Below, piece after piece: positions 46,575-55,670 of a stretch of 64,000 bases of DNA. Source of the stretch: an uncultured Acidovorax sp. (GTDB lineage Bacteria; Pseudomonadota; Gammaproteobacteria; Burkholderiales; Burkholderiaceae_C); assembly GCA_913774625.1 (NCBI GenBank), contig CAJYHL010000053.1:164727-228726 (forward strand), given 5' to 3'. The translations under genes and the position numbers were made by a program. Under the pieces are notes generated by a model. The model ran no database searches. It was given only the letters and a program-made list of their open reading frames with translations, and had not been told where the DNA came from. Each line of letters opens with the position of its first letter. The stretch's first letter is position 1.

Positions 46575-47564
46575 ATGAGCACTCCCGAAGTCGTGCGCGA
46601 AGCGCAAACCTCCGCCACCTACAACCCGCTGGCCAAGCAGAAGGCCGCGGCCAAGCTGTCGCGCATTCCGATCAAGGTCGAGCAGGGCGAGGTGCTGAAG
46701 AAGCCCGAGTGGATCCGCGTCAAGGCCGGCTCCCCCACCACGCGCTTCTACGAGATCAAGGACATCCTGCGCGAGCACAAGCTGCACACGGTGTGCGAGG
46801 AGGCCTCCTGCCCCAACATCGGCGAATGCTTCGGCAAGGGCACGGCCACGTTCATGATCATGGGCGACAAGTGCACGCGCCGCTGCCCGTTCTGCGACGT
46901 GGGCCATGGCCGGCCGGACCCGCTGGACAAGGACGAGCCGCTGAACCTGGCGCGGACCATCGCCGCGCTGCGGCTGAAGTACGTGGTCATCACCAGCGTG
47001 GACCGCGACGACCTGCGCGACGGCGGCAGCGGCCACTTCGTGGAATGCATCCAAAACATCCGCGAGCTCTCGCCCGCCACGCAGATCGAGATCCTGGTGC
47101 CCGACTTCCGCGGCCGCGACGACCGCGCGCTGGAAATCCTCAAGGCCGCGCCGCCCGACGTGATGAACCACAACCTGGAAACCGCGCCACGCCTCTACAA
47201 GGAAGCCCGCCCCGGCTCCGACTACCAGTTCAGCCTGAACTTGCTCAAGAAGTTCAAGGCGCTGCACCCCGGCGTGCCGACCAAGAGCGGCATCATGGTC
47301 GGCCTGGGCGAGACGGACGAGGAGATCCTGCAGGTGATGCGCGACATGCGCGCGCACGACATCGACATGCTGACCATCGGCCAGTACCTGGCGCCGTCCA
47401 ACAGCCACCTGCCGGTGCGCCGCTACGTCCACCCCGACACCTTCAAGATGTACGAGGAAGAGGCCTACAAGATGGGTTTCACCCATGCCGCCGTGGGCGC
47501 GATGGTGCGCTCCAGCTACCACGCGGACCAGCAGGCGCACGCCGCCGGCGTCACCGCGGGCTGA
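46575..47564 (+). CDS. lipA: Lipoyl synthase
   Basis: Radical SAM enzyme (329 aa) that inserts two sulfurs into protein-bound octanoyl groups. The radical SAM cluster is C-x3-C-x2-C in [14 protein letters not shown]. The auxiliary cluster cysteines lie just before in [13 protein letters not shown], and the conserved terminal R(S)SYHAD follows. The long polar N-terminus (about 50 residues) is common in betaproteobacteria. It ends the three-gene DUF493-lipB-lipA unit and converges with the EAL-domain gene 78 bp away. Confidence 0.97.
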   Translation: MSTPEVVREAQTSATYNPLAKQKAAAKLSRIPIKVEQGEVLKKPEWIRVKAGSPTTRFYEIKDILREHKLHTVCEEASCPNIGECFGKGTATFMIMGDKCTRRCPFCDVGHGRPDPLDKDEPLNLARTIAALRLKYVVITSVDRDDLRDGGSGHFVECIQNIRELSPATQIEILVPDFRGRDDRALEILKAAPPDVMNHNLETAPRLYKEARPGSDYQFSLNLLKKFKALHPGVPTKSGIMVGLGETDEEILQVMRDMRAHDIDMLTIGQYLAPSNSHLPVRRYVHPDTFKMYEEEAYKMGFTHAAVGAMVRSSYHADQQAHAAGVTAG

Positions 47565-47642
47565 CGCGGCCAAGGGGACGAAGAACGGACTTCCAACCAA
47601 CCGGCCCGGCAGCCCGCGCGCCAGCCGCCCGGGCCGTCCCCG

Positions 47643-49910
47643 TCAACGCAACCGCAGCCAGCCCATGAGCTGGCTCGCCTCCATGGGCCGGGCGATGAAG
47701 TAGCCCTGCCCTTCGTGGCAGCCCATTTCCAGCAAGGCCTGCCAGGCGGCCACGTCCTCGATGCCTTCGGCCAGCACCTTCAGGCCCAGCTTGCGGCCCA
47801 GCTGAGCCACCATTTCGGCGATGCGGGCGCCGTGCGGCTCGCCCAGATGGCGCACGAAAGAGCGGTCGATCTTGATGCGGTCCAGCGGCAGCCGCTCCAG
47901 GTAGCTCAGCGAGGAATAGCCGGTGCCGAAGTCGTCGATGGCGATGGAAACGCCCTCGGCGCGCAGCCGCGACAGCGTGGCCTCCAGCAGCTGGGTGGGC
48001 AGCGCGGCGACGGACTCGGTGATCTCCAGCTCCAGATGCGAACCCTGCAGGCCGTTGCGGGCCAGGGCGGCGCGGACCATGTCGAAGAAGCCCGCATCCT
48101 GCAGCTGCACGGCAGACACGTTGACGGCCATGCGATGCGGCGCGTGGCCCGCATCCAGCAAGGCGCGCATGGCCGAGCAGGCCGTGAACAGCACCCACTG
48201 GCCCAGCGCCACGATCAGGCCGGAATGCTCGGCCACAGGAATGAACTGGTCGGGCGGCATCAGCCGGCCATCGTCCATGCGCCAGCGCAGCAAGGCCTCC
48301 AGCCCCACCAGTTCACGCGAGACCAGATCGAGCTGCGGCTGATAGACCAGGAAGAGCTGCTCATGGTCGATGGCCGAGCGCAGATCGGACACCAGCAGGG
48401 CGCGCGCCCGCGCCTCCGCCCCGATGTGCTCCGAATACTCGAGATGCTGCCCCCTGTGGTCGCGCTTGGCCCGCTTGAGGGCGATGGTCGCGTCCTTCAC
48501 CAGATCGATGCCGGCTTGCGGAGCCTCCGGCAGGCGCACGTAGCCGCAGGTCAGCGACACCTTGTGGCTCAGGCCATCGACCAGGATGGGCTGGCGCACG
48601 CCGTCCAGCAGCCGCTGCGGCGACACCAGCTGCGCGCTGCCCAGCACGCCGAAGGTGTCGGCCCCCAGGCGTGCCAGCAGCACCCCCGCCGGCAGCGCCT
48701 GCGTCAGGCGCTCGGCGACCTGCTGCAGCAGCCGGTCGCCGAAGCGGTGCCCCATCACGTCGTTGGTAGCGCTGAAGTCGTCGATGTCGAGCAGCGCCAG
48801 CACATGCTCGCGCATGCCCAGCCGGGCGCATTCGTCGACCTTCTCCACGAAGCGCACGCGGTTGGGCAGTCGCACCAGAGGATCGTAATAAGCCTGCTCA
48901 TGCAGCCGCGTGAGCTGCCCGTGCTTGTACAGCAGCGTGCTCCAGTGGGCGCAGAAGGCATCCAGCAAGGCAGCATCCGCTCCGGCGAGTGGCGGAAGCT
49001 CCATGAAGATGGCCATGCCCGGCTCGCCCGGGCGGCCGATGTGGAAGGCGCTCGCTCCGCCCTCTCCGTGGACATGCTTGCCACGCTCCAGCGCCTGGCG
49101 CAGCAGATGGCCCGCCACCCCGCCCAGCGGCCGTGACAGCCCGGCGTAGCGGCCGGTAGCCGCCAGCACAGCGAGTGCATCCACAGCCTGCTCCGGGGTG
49201 GCGGAAAGCATGCAGGCCACGCCGCCATCGGCATTGCCCAGCAGCATGCCCAGCTGCGCGATGGCCCCTTCGGCGAAGGCCTGCGGCCCGGCGGCTTCCA
49301 GCAGGCAAGCACTGGAGCGCACCAGGTCCTCGAAGCCCCGGCCTTGGCCGGCTGCACCTGCCGCCCGACGGGCGGAGCCGGCCTGCACTGCACCCGCCAC
49401 CAGCGCCAGCAGGCGCTCGCTGGTCAGCTCGGCCTTGGATCGATCGTCGTGTATGCCATGGAGCAGCATCGTTTCGGCATCGACGGACTGCCCGGGACGG
49501 GAGGTGCGCAGCACGACGCGGACGGACTCCAGGCCAGCCGTGCCGTGCACGAGGCGCACCAGTTCCAGCGCTGCGGGCACCGGGCAGGAGAAGGCCGCAT
49601 CCACAGCCGTGTCGCCCTCCGGCGCATCCAGCGCGGCATCGAGCAGCAGCATGACCCATTCCGGCGCAGCCGCCTGCAGGCCGGGCATCAGCGCAAATGC
49701 TTCGGCCAGCGAATGGGCATGCAGGGATGCGAGCGAGCGGCCCGCGATGCGCCGGCCCTGCAGGGCCCCACGCACGGCGGCATGCACCTCGGGATCGCGG
49801 TCCGCGACCAGAATGCGCCAATGCAGCCCGTCTGGCGCCGAGGGGATGGAGGCGTCGGGCGCAGCGCCGATCTCCGGCACATGCCGGGCGGAGGGAGCCA
49901 CCGCGCTCAT
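47643..49910 (-). CDS. REC-DUF3369-GGDEF-EAL protein, likely c-di-GMP phosphodiesterase
   Basis: A 755-residue signalling protein. Order: receiver-like domain (WRILVADRDPEVH about residue 33; VMLLLDAALD; late Lys in DRSKAEL), a DUF3369-type sensor (FEDLVRSSACLLEAAG region about 215-330), GGDEF (about 345-490) and EAL (about 500-750). The GGDEF motif is degenerate (RLGADTFGVLG), so cyclase activity is unlikely. The EAL side keeps GLEALLRW, VNVSAVQLQ, LEITES, IDDFGTGYSSLSYL, KIDRSF and LAEGIED, so it should hydrolyse c-di-GMP. Its ATG overlaps the stop of the upstream siaD-like gene (ATGA), coupling a phosphodiesterase to a cyclase in one operon. Confidence 0.9.
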   Translation of the reverse strand: MSAVAPSARHVPEIGAAPDASIPSAPDGLHWRILVADRDPEVHAAVRGALQGRRIAGRSLASLHAHSLAEAFALMPGLQAAAPEWVMLLLDAALDAPEGDTAVDAAFSCPVPAALELVRLVHGTAGLESVRVVLRTSRPGQSVDAETMLLHGIHDDRSKAELTSERLLALVAGAVQAGSARRAAGAAGQGRGFEDLVRSSACLLEAAGPQAFAEGAIAQLGMLLGNADGGVACMLSATPEQAVDALAVLAATGRYAGLSRPLGGVAGHLLRQALERGKHVHGEGGASAFHIGRPGEPGMAIFMELPPLAGADAALLDAFCAHWSTLLYKHGQLTRLHEQAYYDPLVRLPNRVRFVEKVDECARLGMREHVLALLDIDDFSATNDVMGHRFGDRLLQQVAERLTQALPAGVLLARLGADTFGVLGSAQLVSPQRLLDGVRQPILVDGLSHKVSLTCGYVRLPEAPQAGIDLVKDATIALKRAKRDHRGQHLEYSEHIGAEARARALLVSDLRSAIDHEQLFLVYQPQLDLVSRELVGLEALLRWRMDDGRLMPPDQFIPVAEHSGLIVALGQWVLFTACSAMRALLDAGHAPHRMAVNVSAVQLQDAGFFDMVRAALARNGLQGSHLELEITESVAALPTQLLEATLSRLRAEGVSIAIDDFGTGYSSLSYLERLPLDRIKIDRSFVRHLGEPHGARIAEMVAQLGRKLGLKVLAEGIEDVAAWQALLEMGCHEGQGYFIARPMEASQLMGWLRLR

Positions 49911-50662
49911 GCGGCCGGGGAGGACGGCGCCGAGCCCTCCGCGACGCAAACCCGGTTGCGGCCGCCGCGCTTGGCGAGGTACAGCGCCTCGTCAGCCAGG
50001 CCGTAGGCACTGTCGAAGCTGCCACCGGCCTCCACATGGCTGAGGCCGAAGCTGGCCGTGATTCCGCTGCCGTCGGGCAGGTCGAAAGGGTGCGCCTCGA
50101 TGGCCACGCGCAGGGACTCGGCCACCTGCCTGCCCATGTCGAGTTTTTCGCCCGGCAGCACCACCGTGAACTCTTCGCCGCCGACGCGGCCGATCTGGCA
50201 CTGCGGCGGCACGATGGCCTTCAGGCAGGCCACCACGCCCAGGATCACGCGGTCGCCCATGGGATGGCCGAAGCTGTCGTTGACGCGCTTGAAAAAGTCG
50301 ATGTCCAGGACGATCAGCGAAAGACCACCGCGCTGGAGCTGCCTGTTGACCTGCTCGATGATGGCCGCCCGGTTGAGCACGCCGGTCAGCGGATCGTGAT
50401 TGGCGCGGAATTCCAGCTGCGCCGCGAGGTCTTGCAGGCGCATGTTCAGCTGATTCATCTCCAGCTCGGCGCGGTCGCTGCGGCGCACCAGGCGCCGCGT
50501 CTCGCGCAGCAGCCGCTCGTAGGATGCCAGGAGATCACCCAGCGCCTGGCGGCAGGAGATGTGAGCCGCCGCGTCATGGGCCAGGTACACCGCGCGCGCG
50601 GCCTCCAGCGCCTGGTGCTCTGCGTCGAAGAGGTCTGGCGGCGTGGCGGCTGGCGTGCCCAT
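49907..50662 (-). CDS. siaD: SiaD-like diguanylate cyclase
   Basis: A 251-residue soluble cyclase. Residues 1-85 are helical, with the stalk ETRRLVRRSDRAELEMNQLNMRLQDLAAQLEFRANHD in coiled-coil pattern (given in blocks), as in SiaD, where SiaC binding switches the dimer on. The GGDEF domain has DPLTGVLNRAA, LDIDFFKRVNDSFGH and active-site GRVGGEEFTVVLPG. No RxxD inhibitory site precedes the GGEEF, so product inhibition is not expected. It overlaps siaC by one base (TGATG). Position after SiaA, B, C homologues makes the call strong. Confidence 0.9.
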   Translation of the reverse strand: MGTPAATPPDLFDAEHQALEAARAVYLAHDAAAHISCRQALGDLLASYERLLRETRRLVRRSDRAELEMNQLNMRLQDLAAQLEFRANHDPLTGVLNRAAIIEQVNRQLQRGGLSLIVLDIDFFKRVNDSFGHPMGDRVILGVVACLKAIVPPQCQIGRVGGEEFTVVLPGEKLDMGRQVAESLRVAIEAHPFDLPDGSGITASFGLSHVEAGGSFDSAYGLADEALYLAKRGGRNRVCVAEGSAPSSPAA

Positions 50663-51051
50663 CAGGCCGCACTCACGGGATGGATGGAGAACTGGAGGGC
50701 GGGAAAGTCTTCGCTGAGCTCCTGGCCGAATTCGAGGATGGTGTCGTCCTCTTCATCGTGGTACCAGCGCACGGACACCTCGTTGCCTTCGCCCGCGGCA
50801 TCGCTCAGCGCCTCGATCAGGTTGAAGAGCATCTTGGTGCTGGAGCTGTTGAAATAGGCCAGCGCGATGCTCACCTCGATCTTGCTGCCGGACTGCTCCG
50901 CGAGATAGGCCTTGAGCTGCGCCAGCACATCGCCGTAGAACGCGGCGGCGTTCTCGGGGTAGGACTCGCCGCGCAGGCTCAGCGTGTGGATGTCGAACTT
51001 GAAGTCCACCTCGGGTGAACTGGGGGTCGGGGCGATGTAGAGATTGTCCAT
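50662..51051 (-). CDS. siaC: SiaC-like cyclase activator (DUF1987)
   Basis: A 129-residue SiaC/DUF1987 protein. Family marks: SSPEVDFKFDIHTLSLRGESYPENAAAFY, then ALAYFNSSSTKMLFNLIEAL and VRWYHDEEDDTILEFGQEL (shown in blocks). In Pseudomonas SiaC the Thr of the SS(S/T)K segment is phosphorylated by SiaB and freed by SiaA; unphosphorylated SiaC activates SiaD. The same Thr is present here. It is translationally coupled to siaD and lies 32 bp after siaB. Confidence 0.92.
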   Translation of the reverse strand: MDNLYIAPTPSSPEVDFKFDIHTLSLRGESYPENAAAFYGDVLAQLKAYLAEQSGSKIEVSIALAYFNSSSTKMLFNLIEALSDAAGEGNEVSVRWYHDEEDDTILEFGQELSEDFPALQFSIHPVSAA

Positions 51052-51083
51052 CTGTATTCTCGATTCTTGTCCGGCGGGCCCGA

Positions 51084-51656
51084 TCAGATCGCGGCCTTCA
51101 AATAGAAGATCGGGGGTTTTCCAGGCTCCTGCTCGGCATCGAAATCGAACTCCAACGGCTCGCGCGCATCGCGCGCCATGGTGAGAAAGCCGATGCCCGC
51201 GCCCTTGCTGCCTTCAGGGGTCTCTTCGCGCAAGGTCTGGCGATAGGCCTGCTTGATCTCTTCCAGCGTCATGCTGCGCAGCGCATCCAGCTTGCTGCGC
51301 AGATCGTCGGCGATGCGCGGCTCGACCGGGTTGGCGCACACTACCATGAAGCTGCCATCGGCTTCGCGGCGGATGCAGACGGCCCCGTGGCGCAGCTCGC
51401 CATTGTCCTGGCTCGGGGGCGTGAGGGTATCGGCCGAATAGTGGACGATGTTCTGCGCCATTTCCACGAAGGAAGAAAACAGCTTGCGGCGCGTGGGCCC
51501 GGCGACGCCAGCCACTTCCAGCTGCAGCTTCACCGCATCGGCCATGGCAGCGATGATGGTCTGCGAGAAGTAGCCCACGTAGTAGAAGATGACCTGGTGC
51601 TGACGGGCCAGCTGGAAGAAGGAGCCGTACTTGGCGGCGATCTGGTTGGAGGACAT
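51084..51656 (-). CDS. siaB: SiaB-like threonine kinase (DUF6272)
   Basis: A 190-residue protein with GHKL-type ATP-binding features: N-box FSSFVEMAQNIVHYSAD (Glu and Asn for Mg-ATP) and G-box ETPEGSKGAGIGFLTMARDA. The C-terminus FDFDAEQEPGKPPIFYLKAAI ends the fold. SiaB proteins phosphorylate SiaC on Thr and so keep the cyclase off. It starts 14 bp after siaA. The call rests on motifs plus the full siaABCD order. Confidence 0.9.
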   Translation of the reverse strand: MSSNQIAAKYGSFFQLARQHQVIFYYVGYFSQTIIAAMADAVKLQLEVAGVAGPTRRKLFSSFVEMAQNIVHYSADTLTPPSQDNGELRHGAVCIRREADGSFMVVCANPVEPRIADDLRSKLDALRSMTLEEIKQAYRQTLREETPEGSKGAGIGFLTMARDAREPLEFDFDAEQEPGKPPIFYLKAAI

Positions 51657-51670
51657 GTCCGGTATCCGTC

Positions 51671-52903
51671 TCAGGTACGAAAGCAAAAGAAAGTCAGGTC
51701 GTCGCGGCGATGGTGCTCGCCCTGCCAGGAGGTCAGCGCATCGTGTACGGCCTGATTGATCTGTGCAGGCGTCTGCTCCCGGAGCTCGAAAAGCAGTTCG
51801 CGCACGCGCCGCTTGCCCAGGGCGATGGCGCGGGGGCCGCCCACCTGGTCGATCAGGCCGTCGGTGGTGATGAACACCAGAGTCCCCGGCTCGAGGATCA
51901 GTTCCTGGTTGGCCCAGGCATAGTCGAAATCGCTGTCCACATAGCCCACGCCCTTGCGCTGGCCTTCCACGATCTCCGCCGCATCGCCGCCGGGCCGCAC
52001 CAGCAGGAGCGAAAGCCGTGCCCCGGCGAAGACCAGCCGGCCATGGGCGGGCTCGAACCAGAAGCAGGCCGCATCCATGCCGTCGTCGGAGCCCGGGGTT
52101 GCGTCCTTGCCGTCGAGCTGGCCCAGCATCTGCTTGATGCTGCGGTTGACGCTGCCCAGGAGCGCAGCCGGATCGCGCGGCCCGTGCTGCTTGATCGCCT
52201 GACTGAGATTGGTGGAAGCGATCAGGGTCATGAAGGCACCGGGAACGCCATGCCCGGTGCAGTCGGCGACGGTGGCGCTCCAGCCGTCGGGTTCGGCACT
52301 GAATTGGTAGAAGTCGCCGCCCACGACATCGCGCGGCTCCCAGACCATGTGCGCGCCGGGGCACACCCGGGCCAGCGTATCGAGCGAGCTGCGCAGCGTG
52401 GAACGCTGGATGACGCTGGCGTATTCGATGCTGTGCATGATCTGCCGGTTGCGCGCGGCCTGCATGTCGGCCACCACGCGCATCAGCTGCAAACCGTGCC
52501 CCACGCCGGCATACGCGCCCTGATGGGTGATGATGAAGCCGTCGGACATGGCTTTCTCGCCGCATTCGACGGTCTTGAACGTCAGCGCCTCGATGTCCAG
52601 GCTTGCCTCGACGATCAGCGGCTCCTTGTCCATGAAGGCGATGCAGCTCTTGCGGCCGTACAGTTCCATGCGGAACTGCTTGCTCATCTGCGAGAGGAAG
52701 ATGTTCCGGTTGATCAGCCCGATGGGCTGGGTGCCCTCGACCACCGGCAGGCTGACCAGCTCGCGGTGCCTGCCGAAGACATCCATGACCTGCTCGTTGG
52801 TCTGATCGGCCGTCATGCAGGGCACCACGTTGCACAGGTCCGCAGCGCTGGGCTGACGGAAGCGGGGCCGAAAGCCGCTCAGGTACTCGGAGTTTGCGGA
52901 CAT
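51671..52903 (-). CDS. siaA: SiaA-like PP2C phosphatase with CBS-like N-terminus
   Basis: A 410-residue protein with a C-terminal SpoIIE/PP2C phosphatase: metal ligands in VVGGDFYQFS, VADCTGHGVPGAFMTLIA, VFITTDGLIDQVGG and HHRRDDLTFFCF. SiaA dephosphorylates SiaC to turn the cyclase on. P. aeruginosa SiaA is a membrane receptor with a HAMP domain, but this protein has no membrane helix. Instead the N-terminus (MTADQTNEQVMDVF, VSLPVVEGTQPIGLINRNIF) looks like a CBS or related sensor domain, so the input is probably cytoplasmic. First gene of the five-gene operon. Confidence 0.88.
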   Translation of the reverse strand: MSANSEYLSGFRPRFRQPSAADLCNVVPCMTADQTNEQVMDVFGRHRELVSLPVVEGTQPIGLINRNIFLSQMSKQFRMELYGRKSCIAFMDKEPLIVEASLDIEALTFKTVECGEKAMSDGFIITHQGAYAGVGHGLQLMRVVADMQAARNRQIMHSIEYASVIQRSTLRSSLDTLARVCPGAHMVWEPRDVVGGDFYQFSAEPDGWSATVADCTGHGVPGAFMTLIASTNLSQAIKQHGPRDPAALLGSVNRSIKQMLGQLDGKDATPGSDDGMDAACFWFEPAHGRLVFAGARLSLLLVRPGGDAAEIVEGQRKGVGYVDSDFDYAWANQELILEPGTLVFITTDGLIDQVGGPRAIALGKRRVRELLFELREQTPAQINQAVHDALTSWQGEHHRRDDLTFFCFRT

Positions 52904-53040
52904 GGGATGGGCTGATTTGTGTCAACAAATGTTACCCATCGCATATGTCATTTCCATGACTTTTACATGACGAATCTGACAGCACGGGGACGGCACGCAC
53001 CAGCAAAGCCCACCCGGCAAAGGGCTTCCGAAGGGCGGCT

Positions 53041-54804
53041 TCAGCCTGCGGCCAGCAGCATGGCAGCCGGATCGTCGGAGGCCAGCACCTCTTCGGCCCA
53101 GGCGGCCAGCTTGCGGGTGTCGGCACGCAACACCTCCTGCTTGACGGCCAGGATCTGCGCCGGGTGCATGGAAAAGCTGCGCAGGCCCAGGCCCAGCAGC
53201 AGGCGCGTCATCGTCACATCGCCAGCCGTCTCGCCGCAGACGCAGACGCTCTTGCCCTGCGCATGGCCTGCAGCGATCACATCGGCGACCAGGCGCAGCA
53301 CGGCCGGATGCAGCGGGTCGTAGAGATGGGCCACCGCCTCGTCCACCCGGTCGATGGCCAGGGTGTACTGGATCAGGTCGTTGGTGCCGATGGACAGGAA
53401 ATCGAAATACCGCAGGAAGCTGCGCACGATCAGCGCAGCCGCGGGCACCTCGATCATGGCGCCCAGCTGCACCGGTCCGTAGGGCGTGCCGCTCGCGTCG
53501 AGTTCGGCCCGCGCAAGGTCCACCTGCGCCAGCGTCTGGCGGATCTCGCTGACATGGGCCAGCATGGGAAAGAGCAGGTTCACCGGCCCGTGGGCGGCGG
53601 CGCGCAGCACGGCCCGCAGCTGGGTGCGGAACATGGCCGGGTCGGCCAGGCTCCAGCGGATGGCACGCAGGCCCAGCGCCGGGTTCAGGTGCGAGTCCTT
53701 GTGGCTCTTGTCCAGCGGCTTGTCGGCGCCCACGTCGATGGTGCGCAGCGTGACAGGCAGGCCCTGCATGCCTTCCACCGCTTCGCGGTAGGCACGGTAC
53801 TGCGCCTCCTCGTCGGGCAGCGGGCCGGTGCGGTCCATGAACATGAATTCGCTGCGGAAAAGCCCCACGCCCGCAGCGCCGGCCCGCACGGCGGCAGCGG
53901 CATCGGCCGGTTGCTCGATGTTCGCCAGCAGTTCGATCGCCTGGCCGTCGAGCGTCACGGCAGGCGTGTGGCGCAGGCGAAGCAGGCGCTCGCGCTCCAG
54001 GGATCCCTGGCGCTGCCGGAAGCCGTATTCGGCCAGGATGATGGGCGAGGGATCGACGATGACCACGCCCGCATCGCCGTCGATGATGACCCAGTCGTCC
54101 TGCCGCACCAGCTGGCTGGAGGCCCTGGCGCCCACCACGGCGGGTATGTCCATGCTGCGCGCGACGATGGCGGTGTGCGAGGTCTTTCCGCCCACGTCGG
54201 TCACGAAGCCCGCGAACACGCTGCGCTTGAACTGCAGCATGTCGGCAGGCGACAGGTCGTGCGCCACCAGGACCAGCGGCACGTCCACCTTGTCTTCCAG
54301 CAGCAGGTCTTGCGACGGCGGACGGCGGGCGGGAACCGGTGGCGCCGCAACCGGGCTGGCGGCCACGCCCTTCATATGCCGCAGGATGCGGTCCACCACC
54401 TGCTCCAGATCGGCCTTGCGCTCGCGCAGGTAGTCGTCTTCCATCTCGTCGAACTGGCGGGAGATGATCTCGAGCTGCGTGGTGAGCGCCCATTCGGCGT
54501 TGTAGAGCCGCTCGGTGATCCAGTGCTTGACGCCGCTCACCAGCGCCTCGTCCTGCAACAGCATCAGATGCACGTCGAGCAGCGCTGCCAGCTCGTGGGG
54601 CGCATCGGGCGGCATCTCGGCCTGCAGGCGCTGCAGCTCGTCGATCACCGCGTTGCGGCCGGCGCGCACGCGCAGGATCTCGGCCGTCACCTGGTCCGCA
54701 TCGATGAAGTAATGCACCACATCGACGCGGCTGGAAGCCACCAGCACGGCGCGCCCTATGGCGACGCCGCGCGAGACGGGAAGGCCGTGGATGGAGAAGG
54801 TCAT
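53041..54804 (-). CDS. ptsI: PTS enzyme I (phosphoenolpyruvate-protein phosphotransferase)
   Basis: A 587-residue enzyme I that passes phosphate from PEP to HPr. The phospho-His is in GGKTSHTAIVARSMDIPAVVG (about residue 209). The PEP-binding barrel has FRSEFMFMDRTGPLPDEEAQ, TLRTIDVGADKPL, GLRAIRW and the active Cys in VCVCGETAGD. An insertion rich in Pro/Ala near residues 145-160 (VAASPVAAPPVPARRPP) is unusual but lies between domains. It is 85 bp after ptsH. No sugar permease is nearby, so a regulatory PTS is likely. Confidence 0.95.
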   Translation of the reverse strand: MTFSIHGLPVSRGVAIGRAVLVASSRVDVVHYFIDADQVTAEILRVRAGRNAVIDELQRLQAEMPPDAPHELAALLDVHLMLLQDEALVSGVKHWITERLYNAEWALTTQLEIISRQFDEMEDDYLRERKADLEQVVDRILRHMKGVAASPVAAPPVPARRPPSQDLLLEDKVDVPLVLVAHDLSPADMLQFKRSVFAGFVTDVGGKTSHTAIVARSMDIPAVVGARASSQLVRQDDWVIIDGDAGVVIVDPSPIILAEYGFRQRQGSLERERLLRLRHTPAVTLDGQAIELLANIEQPADAAAAVRAGAAGVGLFRSEFMFMDRTGPLPDEEAQYRAYREAVEGMQGLPVTLRTIDVGADKPLDKSHKDSHLNPALGLRAIRWSLADPAMFRTQLRAVLRAAAHGPVNLLFPMLAHVSEIRQTLAQVDLARAELDASGTPYGPVQLGAMIEVPAAALIVRSFLRYFDFLSIGTNDLIQYTLAIDRVDEAVAHLYDPLHPAVLRLVADVIAAGHAQGKSVCVCGETAGDVTMTRLLLGLGLRSFSMHPAQILAVKQEVLRADTRKLAAWAEEVLASDDPAAMLLAAG

Positions 54805-54889
54805 GCCGATGCCCTCACGGCGGCGCCGGCAGGGCGGCGGGCCTTCGATGGCGCTGCCGAACGCTGCGCGGCCCGCTCCCTTCGCATCG

Positions 54890-55159
54890 TCATTCGCCTT
54901 CGCCGAACTTGCCGTCGATCAGCGCCACCAGCGCATCCATGGCCTCGTCCTCGCGCGGGCCATCGGTTTCCAGCTCGACCACCGAGCCCAGGCCGGCGGC
55001 CAGCATCATCACGCCCATGATGCTCTTGGCATTGATGCGGCGCTCGCCCTTGGAGAGCCAGACATCGCAGGGAAAGCTGCCCGCCAGCTTGGTGAGCTTG
55101 GCCGATGCCCGGGCGTGGAGGCCGAGCTTATTGCTGATGGTGATAGGTTTCTTGATCAT
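54890..55159 (-). CDS. ptsH: Phosphocarrier protein HPr
   Basis: An 89-residue HPr. The phosphoryl-accepting His is in NKLGLHARASAKLTKLAG (about residue 16) and the regulatory Ser site, target of HPr kinase, is in RRINAKSIMGVMML. The ATG at 55159 lies inside the 3' end of the EIIA gene (32-bp overlap). With EIIA and EI it forms a complete phosphorelay without a transporter. Confidence 0.95.
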   Translation of the reverse strand: MIKKPITISNKLGLHARASAKLTKLAGSFPCDVWLSKGERRINAKSIMGVMMLAAGLGSVVELETDGPREDEAMDALVALIDGKFGEGE

Positions 55160-55583
55160 TGTGAGACCGTCGAATCTGATTCTGGGGCGCAGCGCTCGCC
55201 ACCTGCATGACGCCCTGCGTGCCGCCCACCACCGCGCGCGACACCAGCGTGTCCAGCGCTTCGGCCCGGTAGCAGACCGCCCGCAGCAGCATGGGCAGGT
55301 TCACGCCGCACACCAGCCGGGAGAGCTGGCCGTCCACCAGCCGCTGCGCCATGTTGCAGGGCGTGGCGCCGAACACGTCGGTGAGCACCAGGGTCGGCCG
55401 GTCGGGCTCCCTGTCCATCAGGATGCGTGCCGCATCCAGGGACTCCTCGGGCGGGGCATTCGGATGGACATCCAGGGCCACCACGTCGTCCGCGCAATCG
55501 GCGAACACATGCAGCGCGCATTCGCGCAGGGCATGGGCCAGGGGAGCATGGGCGATGAGGAAGATGCGCGTCGTCGTTTTCAT
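55128..55583 (-). CDS. PTS EIIA component, mannose family
   Basis: A 151-residue EIIA(Man)-type protein. The phospho-His is in FLIAHAPLAHALREC (about residue 12), followed by VVALDVHPNAPPEESLDAAR and VLTDVFGATPCNMAQRLV. The C-terminus runs about 10 residues past the usual end and overlaps ptsH. In betaproteobacteria this trio usually acts in regulation rather than sugar uptake. First gene of the pts unit. Confidence 0.92.
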   Translation of the reverse strand: MKTTTRIFLIAHAPLAHALRECALHVFADCADDVVALDVHPNAPPEESLDAARILMDREPDRPTLVLTDVFGATPCNMAQRLVDGQLSRLVCGVNLPMLLRAVCYRAEALDTLVSRAVVGGTQGVMQVASAAPQNQIRRSHNDQETYHHQQ

Positions 55584-55670
55584 GGCAGACAGGTGTGACG
55601 CGCATTATGGCGCCGCACCATGGTCCGCACCGGCAGGCCGGGCCGGCGCCCATTCGATGTCCGCCAGCCC

